DNA from: Rikenellaceae bacterium
GTDB lineage: Bacteria > Bacteroidota > Bacteroidia > Bacteroidales > Rikenellaceae
Direction of reading: 5' to 3'
NCBI GenBank assembly: GCA_015060015.1
Contig: SUZG01000008.1
Coordinates: 1-64,000, forward strand
Length of the DNA: 64,000 nt
Of the stretch, positions 39,040 through 48,036 are shown piece by piece. Position numbers and translations under genes: made by a program. Each line of letters begins with the position of its first letter. Within the stretch, counting starts at the first letter, position 1. The notes under the pieces are model-generated. The model had not been told where the DNA came from, ran no database searches, and worked only from the letters and a program-made list of their open reading frames with translations.

Positions 39040-39942
39040 ATGAGACGAGCAATACTACTATATAACACGCAAGCCGGACGCGGTAAAATCGAACGCAAAA
39101 TCGTTCAAATCGTGAATGTATTTCACGAGGTGGACTGCGATATGACACCCGTGCCTATCGACTTTGAGAAGAATCCGTTTGACGGGCGTGAAGATGTTGA
39201 TTTAGTGGTTGTTGCCGGAGGCGACGGAACTGTGAACTATGCTGTCAATGCTCTTATGCAGAAGGGTTTGAAGGCCGCTATCGGAGTCATTCCCGCAGGT
39301 ACGGCCAATGACTTTGCCGGTGCGATAGGAATGTCACGTAACCCTATTGAGGCAGCCCGCCAGATCATAGCGGGTGTGGTGGAGTCTATCGACTGCGGAA
39401 AGGTCGAACAGCTGGATAATGCGGATGTGGAGCCGGTCTATTTTGTCAATATATTCAGCTTTGGAATCTTCACTACTACATCGCAGCATACGCCCGAGGA
39501 GTTGAAGCATCGCATAGGCCGTATGGCGTATGGTGTGGCGGCGTTTGACGAGTTGCGAAGGGCCCACGCAATACCCCTGACTATCACTACCGATGCCGAG
39601 ACCTTCTACTATCCGACACTTATGGGTCTGGTATTTAATGGCGAGACGGCGGGTCGTCTGCCGATAGCACGCAAGTCGAGTCTGCGAGATGGCGTGTTCG
39701 ACTGTCTGTTCCTGCGTAAGCGAGATACCCGCTTCCAGTCGGCAATGGATATGCTGCTCTATATGATGGGTATCCGCACCCGTGCGGTGAAGTATTTGCG
39801 TACAAGTCAGCTGATGCTGGTAACGCCGTTAAATGAGGATACCGATGTTGATGGCCAGCGGGGCGGTCAGTTCCCTATCAAGGTGAGCTGTCTGCACGGG
39901 GCGTTGAATGTGGTTTGTCCGCGTGAGGATGTGGCGAAATAG
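39040..39942 (+). CDS. diacylglycerol/sphingosine kinase-family lipid kinase
   Basis: A 300-residue soluble enzyme of the DAGK catalytic family (YegS/DgkB/BmrU group) that phosphorylates a lipid alcohol. The N-terminus LLYNTQAGRGKIERK and the nucleotide-binding motif VVAGGDGTVNYAVNALM are clear, followed by IGVIPAGTANDFAGAIG and a C-terminal beta domain with LNEDTDVDGQRGGQFP. Bacteroidetes make sphingolipids, so a sphingoid base is a possible substrate besides diacylglycerol; sequence does not decide. It is co-directional with apbE (5 bases) and the AraC gene. Confidence 0.85.
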   Translation: MRRAILLYNTQAGRGKIERKIVQIVNVFHEVDCDMTPVPIDFEKNPFDGREDVDLVVVAGGDGTVNYAVNALMQKGLKAAIGVIPAGTANDFAGAIGMSRNPIEAARQIIAGVVESIDCGKVEQLDNADVEPVYFVNIFSFGIFTTTSQHTPEELKHRIGRMAYGVAAFDELRRAHAIPLTITTDAETFYYPTLMGLVFNGETAGRLPIARKSSLRDGVFDCLFLRKRDTRFQSAMDMLLYMMGIRTRAVKYLRTSQLMLVTPLNEDTDVDGQRGGQFPIKVSCLHGALNVVCPREDVAK

Positions 39943-39966
39943 TAAGTAACGATATATATAATATAT

Positions 39967-40872
39967 ATGAATGCCAATGAAGTAAATACCACAAGTACTG
40001 CTATGACTATCAAGCAGATGCGTAAGCGTTTCTCGGATAAGGGTTTTCGTTCCGAGGAGTACTCTATAACCCCGCTTATTCGCTTTGAGCCGGCACCGGA
40101 GGGGTTCTCTGTGCCTGATGGTATTGTGGTGGGTATGGTCTGTAATGGTACTGCAAAAATGGAGGTCAATGGCCGCGAGTTCGAGCTGCGACGCAACAAT
40201 ATGTTCCTGTTGAATGAGGAGTCGCAGATTGCCTCGGTCAAGAGCAGCAAGGCTTGTCTGGGTTATGTGATTACCTTCTCGCGTCAGTTCTTGGAGGGTA
40301 TTGATGTCGATATCAAGGATTTTATGGGTGCCAGACTGATATTCCGCGTGAAGCCCTGTCTTGCCCTGTCGCAGAGTGATGCCGACCGCCTGCATAATGT
40401 GGCACTCGCACTGTCGGAGGCTGTGGATGATAGCGACAAGATATATGGCGACAAGGTTATCGCATCGCTGTTCGTCGCCTTCTTCTATACTATGGCGTCG
40501 GTGCTGGGTCGTTACGAGATGGATGAGTCGCAGGTGCGTAAGGGCTTGCGTAGCGAGGAGTTGTTCAAGCAGTTCGTTGAGATTCTTGGCGAGGAGTGCG
40601 AGAAGCAACGCAGCGTGGAGTATTACGCCTCACGAATGAACATCACGCCCAAATACCTCTCTTTGATATGCAAGTCGCAGGCCGACAAGAGTGCCTTGCG
40701 AGTGATTGACGAGGCTGTCTTGCGTCGTGCGAAGGATTTGCTGATGCAGCCGGGTATGAGTATTCAGCAGGTGTCGGAGAGGCTCAACTTTATGTCGCAA
40801 TCATTCTTCGGCAAATATTTCAAGCAACGAGTGGGAATGTCGCCGTCGCGTTACAAGATGCAGAAGTTGTAA
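39967..40872 (+). CDS. AraC-family transcriptional regulator
   Basis: A 301-residue DNA-binding regulator. The N-terminal half resembles a cupin sensor (GMVCNGTAKMEVNGREFELRRNNMFLLNE). The C-terminal 100 residues form two helix-turn-helix units: VEYYASRMNITPKYLSLICKS and the second around SIQQVSERLNFMSQSFFGKYFKQRVGMSPSRYK, the AraC signature. The inducer is unknown. It is third in the apbE/lipid-kinase run, 24 bases downstream, and ends before a terminator. A second ATG 14 codons in is possible. Confidence 0.88.
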   Translation: MNANEVNTTSTAMTIKQMRKRFSDKGFRSEEYSITPLIRFEPAPEGFSVPDGIVVGMVCNGTAKMEVNGREFELRRNNMFLLNEESQIASVKSSKACLGYVITFSRQFLEGIDVDIKDFMGARLIFRVKPCLALSQSDADRLHNVALALSEAVDDSDKIYGDKVIASLFVAFFYTMASVLGRYEMDESQVRKGLRSEELFKQFVEILGEECEKQRSVEYYASRMNITPKYLSLICKSQADKSALRVIDEAVLRRAKDLLMQPGMSIQQVSERLNFMSQSFFGKYFKQRVGMSPSRYKMQKL

Positions 40873-40943
40873 TTACATTCAGAAAAGATATAATTCCAAC
40901 GATATAATTCCGTAATTATATAATCCTAATATATATAAATAGT

Positions 40944-40969
40944 AAAGGCTGCCCCGAAAGGCAGCCTTT
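40944..40969. terminator. terminator between convergent genes
   Basis: AAAGGCTGCC and its exact complement around CCGAAA, between the AraC gene (+) and the DUF1080 gene (-). Confidence 0.85.
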
Positions 40970-40991
40970 GTCTATCATATCAGGCGAGGTT

Positions 40992-41747
40992 TTACTCCAA
41001 AACCTTAACCTTGATATTGCGATACCATACATCGTCACCGTGATCCTGGAAGCCGATGTAACCCTCGTGGTTCTCGCCACCGCAGTTGTTCAAAAGTGCG
41101 AAAGCAACAGGCCAAGCAGCCTCGCTGAACTTTGACTTCTGAAGCATCTCGGTCCACTGGGGAGTCCACAAGTGATACTCCAATACGGGAACATCGTTCT
41201 GATAGTGAACAACAGTACCCTTGTAGCAAACGATCTTCGATGTGTTCCACTCGCCCCAGCCGTTAGAGTTCTGTGGCTTTGCGGGAATCATATCGTAGAG
41301 TGAAGCCGACTTGCGGTTACCATCTACGCCAAGACCTGCGTCAATGTGGTTCTCATTGTCGAGAATCTGATACTCGGGAGCAGAGATGTAGATAGGCTCA
41401 TAAGTGCCATCCTCCTTCTGAACCTCCTGTGCGAGGTAGAATACGCCAGAGTTACCACCCTTTGAGATCTTCCACTCGAAAGTGAGCTCAAAGTTCTTGA
41501 ACTTCTGGTCGAAGATGATGTCGCCACCCTCACCGGTCTGTGCCTCACCGCCACCAGAACCGTTGAACTTCAAGCAACCATCCTCGATAACCCAACGAGC
41601 GGGGACATGGTCCTTGCCATAACCTCTCCAGCCCTCAAGTGAAGTACCGTCGAACAAAACGATAGTGTTGGGGTCTTCCTCCTGACCACCACAGCTTGCC
41701 AAAATTGCTGATGAAAGCAATGCAGCCATAAACAATACTTTTCTCAT
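40992..41747 (-). CDS. DUF1080 (3-keto-disaccharide hydrolase-like) lipoprotein
   Basis: A 251-residue lipoprotein (lipobox ILASC, Cys19) with one DUF1080 jelly-roll domain: TIVLFDGTSLEGWRGYG near the N-terminus, NFELTFEWKISKGGNSGVFY, PEYQILDNENH, and a final GYIGFQDHGDDVWYRNIKV. Family members include hydrolases of 3-keto-glycosides, and the gene often accompanies Gfo/Idh oxidoreductases that make 3-keto sugars. That fits here, as such an oxidoreductase lies 29 bases upstream on the same strand. Export of both would place an oxidise-then-cleave route in the periplasm; this is inference. Confidence 0.88.
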   Translation of the reverse strand: MRKVLFMAALLSSAILASCGGQEEDPNTIVLFDGTSLEGWRGYGKDHVPARWVIEDGCLKFNGSGGGEAQTGEGGDIIFDQKFKNFELTFEWKISKGGNSGVFYLAQEVQKEDGTYEPIYISAPEYQILDNENHIDAGLGVDGNRKSASLYDMIPAKPQNSNGWGEWNTSKIVCYKGTVVHYQNDVPVLEYHLWTPQWTEMLQKSKFSEAAWPVAFALLNNCGGENHEGYIGFQDHGDDVWYRNIKVKVLE

Positions 41748-41776
41748 TGTAATACTATTTTTTACTACTTAATTAA

Positions 41777-43258
41777 CTATAATTTCGGCATCTCGGGCAA
41801 CAAGGTATCCCAACCCTCGCGGTAAGTGTGCTTGATCATCTCATTAGCAAACTGCTGTGCGTTAATCGGGTCGGTATATGTCTTGTTGAATGTGGGGTGA
41901 CCATCCTTGATAGAGAAGCCATCCTCAATCATAATACGCATATTCTCGTCAGGATTGATGTTGGTGAACTTCATATTTGCACCATCCCACTCCAATACGC
42001 GGTTCAGTGACTGCAAACGAACGGCCAATACACCCATTACGACCATCTCGTTGAAAGGACCTGCCTCCGAGAAGTCAGAGATAGAGTTAAGACGTGTAGC
42101 CTTATCCTCCTTACAAGCACGAACCCAATCCTCGTAGTGTGACAACTCAACCTTGCGAGCGCGTGCTGGAGCCTTGGGAACACGGCCTGATACGAGGTAA
42201 GGATTGCGACCGTAGCAACCGCAGATAAGAGTATCCTTTGTACCATAGAAGATAGTGCAGCCACCTGCATCGTTGAGGTTCTTACCTGCTGGCAAGCCCT
42301 CTGGACGAGGAGGCATCAAACCACCGTCATACCAGTTCACAACAACCTCGGGCAACTTAACCTTATCCTTCTTGCCGCGTGCGGGGAAGGTGTACTTCAC
42401 ATACTGTGCCTGTGGTGCACAGTCGGTCAAAAGTGCAGTTGAAGAGCCCTCAACCTTGGTAGGAGAGCCTAACTGGAGAGCCTTGAATGCAGGGTGGAGG
42501 ATGTGGCAGGCCATATCTCCCAAAGCACCTGTACCGAAGTCCCACCAACCACGCCAGTTCCAGGGTTGGTAAACATTGTTATAAGGACGATACTTTGCAG
42601 GGCCGAGGAACAAATCCCAATTCAATGTATCGGGAATGGGGTGTACCTCTGTCGGACGCATCAGACCCTGTGGCCAGATAGGACGGTCGGTGAAAGCATC
42701 CACGCGGGTAACCTCACCAATCTCACCGTTCCAGATCCAGTCGCAAACCAGACGAACACCATCGTCAGAAGAACCCTGGTTACCCATCTGTGTAGCCACA
42801 CCGTTCTTTGCTGCGAGGTTGGTCAAAAGACGAGACTCATAAACAGAGTGTGTAAGAGGCTTCTCGCAATATACGTGCTTACCCATCTCCATAGCACAAG
42901 CCGATACCAAAGCGTGTGAGTGGTCAGCGGTTGCACACATCACGGCGTCAATCTGATTGCCGATCTTGTCGTACATCTCGCGCCAGTCCCAGAAACGCTG
43001 AGCCTTGGCGTAGCGGTTGAATGTGCCCTGTGCATACTTCCAGTCAGTATCGCACAATGCTACGATATTCTCCTTCTCGAGGCCACGCAATACACCAGCA
43101 CCGCGACCACCGATACCAACAGCTGCAATGTTGAGCTTGTCAGATGGAGATTTGTGTCCAAGTGTTGCACCCATCACATTTGATGGAACAACAGTCATAG
43201 CTGCCAGGCCCGTTGCCGAAGCCTTCAAAAAATCAGCTCTTGAAATTTTTTTAGACAT
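41777..43258 (-). CDS. exported Gfo/Idh/MocA-family oxidoreductase
   Basis: A 493-residue NAD(P)-dependent sugar oxidoreductase. The N-terminal Rossmann fold shows IAAVGIGGRGAGVLRGL, and the C-terminal domain contains the catalytic-type CEKPLTHSVYESR Lys motif. The N-terminus ISRADFLKASATGLAAMTVVP looks like a Tat signal, but the twin arginine is reduced to Arg-Ala. The usual family members in Bacteroidetes carry S-R-R-x-F-L-K. It lies between a sugar isomerase (100 bases upstream) and the DUF1080 lipoprotein. With tatC and tatA just beyond, the cluster looks like an exported sugar-modifying set with its translocase. Confidence 0.88.
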   Translation of the reverse strand: MSKKISRADFLKASATGLAAMTVVPSNVMGATLGHKSPSDKLNIAAVGIGGRGAGVLRGLEKENIVALCDTDWKYAQGTFNRYAKAQRFWDWREMYDKIGNQIDAVMCATADHSHALVSACAMEMGKHVYCEKPLTHSVYESRLLTNLAAKNGVATQMGNQGSSDDGVRLVCDWIWNGEIGEVTRVDAFTDRPIWPQGLMRPTEVHPIPDTLNWDLFLGPAKYRPYNNVYQPWNWRGWWDFGTGALGDMACHILHPAFKALQLGSPTKVEGSSTALLTDCAPQAQYVKYTFPARGKKDKVKLPEVVVNWYDGGLMPPRPEGLPAGKNLNDAGGCTIFYGTKDTLICGCYGRNPYLVSGRVPKAPARARKVELSHYEDWVRACKEDKATRLNSISDFSEAGPFNEMVVMGVLAVRLQSLNRVLEWDGANMKFTNINPDENMRIMIEDGFSIKDGHPTFNKTYTDPINAQQFANEMIKHTYREGWDTLLPEMPKL

Positions 43259-43358
43259 AACTGTAATATTTAGGTTAATAAATTAGTTGATAGTATTTTT
43301 TACTCTGTTTTCTATCTCTTTTCGTGCGTTTTTCTCTGTATTTATCAGTGCCTTCACG

Positions 43359-44342
43359 CTATATCTTCACGCTGTCGAGTATCTCAACATTACGCAGGCT
43401 GCGTTCCACGCAGTGCTGTGGTGGCAGAGGGTAACTGCGTACCTCGATGAATACCTCCTCAATCTTGCTCTGCTCGGCCTGACTCAAAATCCTGTTGAAG
43501 TCAATCTTCTCGCTTTCGCCGACTATGTCGTAGTCGTGCAGGTGCAGAGCTATGATTCTCTTGGCGTGTTGCTTTATCGTGCCACATATATCCAGCCCCG
43601 CATTATGAGCCTCGAAAGTATCCAGCACGAACCATACTCTCTCTTTGTCGCACCTCTCGATAAGCTCCTCAAATATGGAGCTCTCGCCGCGAAGCTGATA
43701 CTCCGCCTTTGTGGGGTGGAAACTGAATAGCAACCCTCTCTCTGTGGCCATCTCGCCTATGAGGTTGAAGTATTGCACATACTCCTCGATGGTCTGTGCC
43801 GATACCTCCTCCGGAAACTGCGACATCGTAACATAGCGGCACTCCATTGCCTTGGCACTATCCAACGCTTTCTCCCACCAAGCGGTAATAGCCGGACTCA
43901 AAAATGTAGCCTCCTCCGCGTTGCCTTCCCCGACTGCTTCTCCTGATGCTTCTTCGGTGGCATCATCGGCCTCGGTTGTCGTTACGACCTTTGCCTTTTC
44001 ATAGAACTTGTTGAGGTGCAGCCCCGAAATCTTCAATCCCGAAGACTTCGCCATTTGGAGCAGCTCCTCCGCTTTTACGTTGTAGGCTGTGCCGTTGATG
44101 TAGCATCCTGCCTCAACCTTTGTGTAACCCATCTGTCCCACCTCGTAGAGTGTTCCCGATGGAGAGTCGTACATCGTGGCATCAACCGATGGCAGAAACA
44201 GCCCAAATCCGGGAGATACATCCCGCAGAGCATCGTCCACGGCCTCGGTGAAGGTCTCGGCAGCCTGCTTCAAGCCTATCACGGCCTGTGCTGCCTCCAT
44301 CATCGATGATAATCCCTTTTTGAAGAATCCCAATCTGTCCAT
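43359..44342 (-). CDS. sugar phosphate isomerase/epimerase family protein
   Basis: A 327-residue TIM-barrel protein of the AP-endonuclease-2/xylose isomerase-like superfamily. Visible parts are QMGYTKVEAGCYING, MEATYVTM-like strand region CRYVTMSQFPEE, LLFSFHPTKAEYQ, VWFVLDTFEAHNAGLD (metal Asp) and IIALHLHDYD (metal His). An insert of about 27 residues rich in Thr, Glu, Ala and Gly interrupts the barrel near residues 115-140. No signal peptide is seen, unlike many relatives next to Gfo/Idh genes. It lies 3 bases after tatC and before the Gfo/Idh gene. The substrate is unknown; inositol- or keto-sugar isomerisation is typical of the family. Confidence 0.8.
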   Translation of the reverse strand: MDRLGFFKKGLSSMMEAAQAVIGLKQAAETFTEAVDDALRDVSPGFGLFLPSVDATMYDSPSGTLYEVGQMGYTKVEAGCYINGTAYNVKAEELLQMAKSSGLKISGLHLNKFYEKAKVVTTTEADDATEEASGEAVGEGNAEEATFLSPAITAWWEKALDSAKAMECRYVTMSQFPEEVSAQTIEEYVQYFNLIGEMATERGLLFSFHPTKAEYQLRGESSIFEELIERCDKERVWFVLDTFEAHNAGLDICGTIKQHAKRIIALHLHDYDIVGESEKIDFNRILSQAEQSKIEEVFIEVRSYPLPPQHCVERSLRNVEILDSVKI

Positions 44343-44345
44343 CTT

Positions 44346-45305
44346 TTACTGCTCGTCATCCGATGGCTTCTCTGTTGCCTCCTCTGTTGCCGTTTTTTCT
44401 GTTACCTCCTCGGTCGCCTTCTCTTCCGCAGCCTCACTTGTCGCCTCCTCGATTGCGGCCTGCTCCTGTTGCATACGGGCCTGATACTCGGCCTCCTCCT
44501 TTGCCTTTTGAGCCTCAATCTTTGCGGCTATGCGGATGCCATACTCATAGAGAGCATAGCAGGGGATGAAAATCAACACCTGACTCACTATGTCGGGCGG
44601 AGTGATGATAGCGGCAAAGACCAGCAACACCACAACGGCAATCTTGCGGTACTGACGCATACCCTCCGAGGTCATAAGACCTATCGTCGCCAGCAGACGG
44701 ATAAGCAGCGGTAGCTGAAACGCAATGGCAGCGGCAAACGACACACTCATCACCGTAGACATAAACGAGCTTACCTCGATGATGTTGTTGATTTGTGAGC
44801 TTACCTCGTAGTTGCCCAGGAAGTTGATAGCAAGCGGTGCAATGATGTAATAGCCGAACAGCAATCCCATTATAAACCATATCGGCGTCTCAATAACGTA
44901 GCGGATGCTGCGACGACGCTGATGGGGCGGAATGGCGGGCTTCACAAAGAGCCACAACTCCCAAATCAGGTAGGGGAACGCCACGACAAATGCTCCGACG
45001 ATTGAACTCTTGATGTGCAGCAGGAACTGTCCTGCCATCTTGTTGTTGAAGAGTTCGATGTTCTCGGGATGGATGTGCAGGGCCTCCGAGTTGAGTACCT
45101 CTGCCAGCCAAGCGAAAAAGCGATTCGTGGGGAACGACTCGCGAATGGGGGCAAATATCACATCCAGCACGATACCCTTTATCGAGAACATCACGATAAA
45201 GAGCAGTACAAAGACTCCTATGACACGGAAGAGAATCTTGCGTAATTCGTCAAGATGCTCGCCGAATGTCATATCGGCATTGTCGTTGATTGGCTGGTTA
45301 CTCAT
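44346..45305 (-). CDS. tatC: twin-arginine translocase subunit TatC
   Basis: A 319-residue inner-membrane receptor of the Tat pathway. The N-terminus MTFGEHLDELRKILFRV is the conserved TatC entry motif. Six hydrophobic helices follow, with FPYLIWELWLFVKPAIPPHQRR and the DIVSQVLIFIPCYALYEYGIRIA end. A cytoplasmic tail of about 60 residues (Ala/Glu/Thr-rich, with ATEEVTEKTATEEATEK) extends beyond the usual end. tatA lies 15 bases upstream, forming a two-gene translocase unit from the promoter at 45565-45595. Confidence 0.95.
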   Translation of the reverse strand: MSNQPINDNADMTFGEHLDELRKILFRVIGVFVLLFIVMFSIKGIVLDVIFAPIRESFPTNRFFAWLAEVLNSEALHIHPENIELFNNKMAGQFLLHIKSSIVGAFVVAFPYLIWELWLFVKPAIPPHQRRRSIRYVIETPIWFIMGLLFGYYIIAPLAINFLGNYEVSSQINNIIEVSSFMSTVMSVSFAAAIAFQLPLLIRLLATIGLMTSEGMRQYRKIAVVVLLVFAAIITPPDIVSQVLIFIPCYALYEYGIRIAAKIEAQKAKEEAEYQARMQQEQAAIEEATSEAAEEKATEEVTEKTATEEATEKPSDDEQ

Positions 45306-45320
45306 TGCTTGACGGTAATG

Positions 45321-45521
45321 CTATTTCTCCTCGTTCTTGTTCTCCTCGCCATCCTCGATATCCTTCGATGCGGTGTTTACGGCATCTTTGAACTCGCGAA
45401 TACCGCGACCTGCACCACGCATCAGTTCAGGCAACTTCTTGCCACCGAAAAGAAGCAACAATACGACAACGATAAGGACGATTTCGGTAGTTCCAATACC
45501 TCCGATTAACAAAAAATTCAT
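45321..45521 (-). CDS. tatA: Tat translocase subunit TatA/TatE
   Basis: A 66-residue single-helix protein that forms the Tat pore. A short N-terminal membrane helix with the [20 protein letters not shown] motif is followed by the FG hinge, the amphipathic helix [16 protein letters not shown] and an acidic tail. It is the first gene of the tat cluster. Confidence 0.95.
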   Translation of the reverse strand: MNFLLIGGIGTTEIVLIVVVLLLLFGGKKLPELMRGAGRGIREFKDAVNTASKDIEDGEENKNEEK

Positions 45522-45564
45522 ACTCTTTATGCTTTTAGTAGTTTCAAATTATACATTTTGTTGC

Positions 45565-45595
45565 GAAAGTTACAAATAAAAACTGATTTAACCAA
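45565..45595 (-). promoter_or_regulatory. promoter of the tat cluster
   Basis: Minus strand: TTG (45593-45595), 20 bases, TAACTTTC (45565-45572), one base off the -7 consensus, 44 bases before tatA. Confidence 0.55.
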
Positions 45596-45689
45596 AATGT
45601 ATATACATTTTATGGGTTCTTTTTGTCCCTTATTTTCATATTTGTTTTGAGAGAAAATATATACAAAATGATTGCTGGCAAAGTAAGAA

Positions 45690-45724
45690 AAAGGCTGCCG
45701 AATCCGCAGATTCCGGCAGCCTTT
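45690..45724 (-). terminator. terminator of the DPP4-like gene
   Basis: AAAGGCTGCCG and its exact complement around a 13-base loop, with TTTTTCTTAC on the minus strand, 27 bases after the peptidase stop. Confidence 0.85.
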
Positions 45725-45750
45725 ACGGCGAGTGATAGTGGTTAGAAAAA

Positions 45751-47913
45751 TTACAGATTCTCCACGAAATAGGCTGTTATCTTGTCATACAGATGCACCG
45801 CATCACGACCGAAGACGTTGTGCTCGGCTGTGGGGTAGGGCATATAATCAACGGGGATATGGTGCTTGATGCACTCCTGAACGAAGCTCAACGAGTGCTG
45901 CCATACGCAGGTGCCGTCAATCGCACCCTGACAGATAAGCAGCTTGCCCTTCAAATCCTTCGCCTTGTTGATAAGCGAGGTCTTCTCGAAGCCCTCGGGG
46001 TTGTTGTGTGTGTTGTCCATATAGCGTTCGCCATACATCACCTCGTACCACTTCCAGTCGATTACAGGACCACCCGAAACGCCTACCTTGAATACTTCGG
46101 GGTAGTTTGTCATCAGCGAGATGGTCATAAAACCACCATAACTCCAGCCGTGAACACCCACGCGGTCGCGGTCGCACCACTCATGCGAGAGCAGCCATTC
46201 AAGGCCCGCCATCTGGTCCTGCATCTCGCACTGACCGCACTGGCGGTGGATAGCCTTCTCGAAGTCGGCACCGCGGTTTGATGTGCCTCGGTTATCCATC
46301 ACAAAAACGACATAGCCACGCTGTGCCATAAGCATCTCCCAGCGACGCAGCTGTGCCTGATAGGTATTCTTAACCATCTGTGAATGAGGGCCTCCATAGA
46401 CATAGAGGATGACGGGATACTTCTTCGCGGGGTCGAAGTTCATCGGCTTGATAAGACGATAATAGTTGTCATACTTGCCGTCGGCACTCTTCACCGTTCC
46501 CAGCTCTATGGGCAGGAAGTTGTAACCCTCGGTTGGGTCGGGGGCACGGAACAGTTCGCGTGCGGGTTTGCCGTCGGTGCGACCCAGCTCTATGACGCGT
46601 GGCACATTGAGTGATGAGTAGTTGTCAAGGAAGTATTTTCCACTCTTGCTCATCGAGATATTGTGCCAGCCCTCGGTCGGTGTGAGGCGGGTCTGCTTGC
46701 CACTCTTCAAATCGACCTTGAAGAGATGATTATCTACGGGTGACACCTCGGCCGAGGTGTAGAATACATAACGGTCGTTCTGACCGACATATTTCACATC
46801 GGCATCGGTCTTGGTAAGACGCTGAACATTACCGCTGTCATCGCAGAGATAGAGGTTGAAATAGCCGTCACGGTTGTTGGTGCTGTAAATGAATCGTGAC
46901 GGGTCATTTTTGAGCCATACAAGGTCGTGCTGCGGCTCTACATAGAGGTCGTTGTGCTCGGTCAGGATTGTCGCAATCTTCTCGCCCGTTGAGGCATCGT
47001 AAGAGTTGAGAGCAACATTCTCCTGTGCACGGTCCAGAACCTGCACATAGATACGCTTTGAGTCGGGCGACCAAGTGATGCAGGTCAGGTAGCGTTCCTC
47101 GTCAAACTCGGTAACATTCAGGTAGATAGTCTTGCCCGATGCGATGTCGTAAACGCCTAACTTCACATGCTCCGAAGCCATTCCGTTCATCGGATATTTT
47201 ATGCTTTTGAGAGTACCCGTGCGAGAGGTTATGTCAAGTAGCGGGAAGTCGCTGACGCGAGTCTCATCCTTCTGGAAGAAGGCCAGCTGCTTTGAGTCGG
47301 GCGAGAAGAATATGCCGTGCGTGATGCCGAACTCGTTACGGCTGACACTCTGTCCGCAGACGATGTTCCTGTCCTCAAATGCAGTTACTGCCGTATGCTT
47401 CTCTCCGTCAAAAAGATAGAGATTGTTGTCAATCGTGTAGGCAAACAACGGGCCGTTGCCGTTCTGACGCTTGACATTGGCCAGAGGCTGACCCTCGACC
47501 TTGGGGTAAGAGTATTGCGAGATGATGCTGCGACTCTCGATGTCGATGGTGTATAGTTTGCTCAAAGATGTTACCACGAGGTTACCCTCCGCATCGAAGG
47601 CGTAGCGGGGCATAGCCATAAAGCTCTCCTCACCCATCAGGGCGTCAATCTCCTGCTTTGTGATGAGTGTGCGACTCTTGCCGGTGCGGGCGTCGGTTGC
47701 GATGATGGCATCCTCTTGGGTTGTGGCGTAGCAGTCCGACTCTCCAATCCACTGAATGTGCAGATTCTTGGGCGACAGCTCGCGGTTAAGTACAACATCA
47801 GTTGTCGTAAGCAGCTTGGCGGTTTGCTCCTGCTTGGTGGTTTGCTCCTGTGCCACCGATGAAAGTGAACTCATAATTGCTGTGGCGGTCAAAATTAAAA
47901 ATAGGCGTTTCAT
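45751..47913 (-). CDS. S9 prolyl dipeptidyl peptidase (DPP4 type)
   Basis: A 720-residue exported serine peptidase that removes Xaa-Pro dipeptides from peptides, probably in the periplasm. A signal peptide (about 1-21, ending SSVAQ) is followed by an eight-blade beta-propeller domain (about 50-470) with repeated WSPDSKR and FSPDSKQLAFF strands, then the alpha/beta-hydrolase domain. The catalytic triad is visible as Ser591 in GWSYGG, Asp666 in GAIDGT and His698 in AEHNVF. Close relatives in gut Bacteroidales act on dietary and host peptides. The gene is monocistronic with its own promoter and terminator. Confidence 0.93.
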   Translation of the reverse strand: MKRLFLILTATAIMSSLSSVAQEQTTKQEQTAKLLTTTDVVLNRELSPKNLHIQWIGESDCYATTQEDAIIATDARTGKSRTLITKQEIDALMGEESFMAMPRYAFDAEGNLVVTSLSKLYTIDIESRSIISQYSYPKVEGQPLANVKRQNGNGPLFAYTIDNNLYLFDGEKHTAVTAFEDRNIVCGQSVSRNEFGITHGIFFSPDSKQLAFFQKDETRVSDFPLLDITSRTGTLKSIKYPMNGMASEHVKLGVYDIASGKTIYLNVTEFDEERYLTCITWSPDSKRIYVQVLDRAQENVALNSYDASTGEKIATILTEHNDLYVEPQHDLVWLKNDPSRFIYSTNNRDGYFNLYLCDDSGNVQRLTKTDADVKYVGQNDRYVFYTSAEVSPVDNHLFKVDLKSGKQTRLTPTEGWHNISMSKSGKYFLDNYSSLNVPRVIELGRTDGKPARELFRAPDPTEGYNFLPIELGTVKSADGKYDNYYRLIKPMNFDPAKKYPVILYVYGGPHSQMVKNTYQAQLRRWEMLMAQRGYVVFVMDNRGTSNRGADFEKAIHRQCGQCEMQDQMAGLEWLLSHEWCDRDRVGVHGWSYGGFMTISLMTNYPEVFKVGVSGGPVIDWKWYEVMYGERYMDNTHNNPEGFEKTSLINKAKDLKGKLLICQGAIDGTCVWQHSLSFVQECIKHHIPVDYMPYPTAEHNVFGRDAVHLYDKITAYFVENL

Positions 47914-47955
47914 TCTATCTGTTCGGTTAATGTTTGGACATAAGTTTATATGTTG

Positions 47956-47986
47956 CGAAAGTAATAAAAAATGCCCGAATATGCAA
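47956..47986 (-). promoter_or_regulatory. promoter of the DPP4-like gene
   Basis: Minus strand: TTG (47984-47986), 20 bases, TACTTTCG (47956-47963), one base from the -7 consensus, about 43 bases before the start. Confidence 0.55.
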
Positions 47987-48036
47987 TTCGGACACTCTAT
48001 TATTGGCGATAAAATTTTTCAGCGTAGCGGCCTGCT

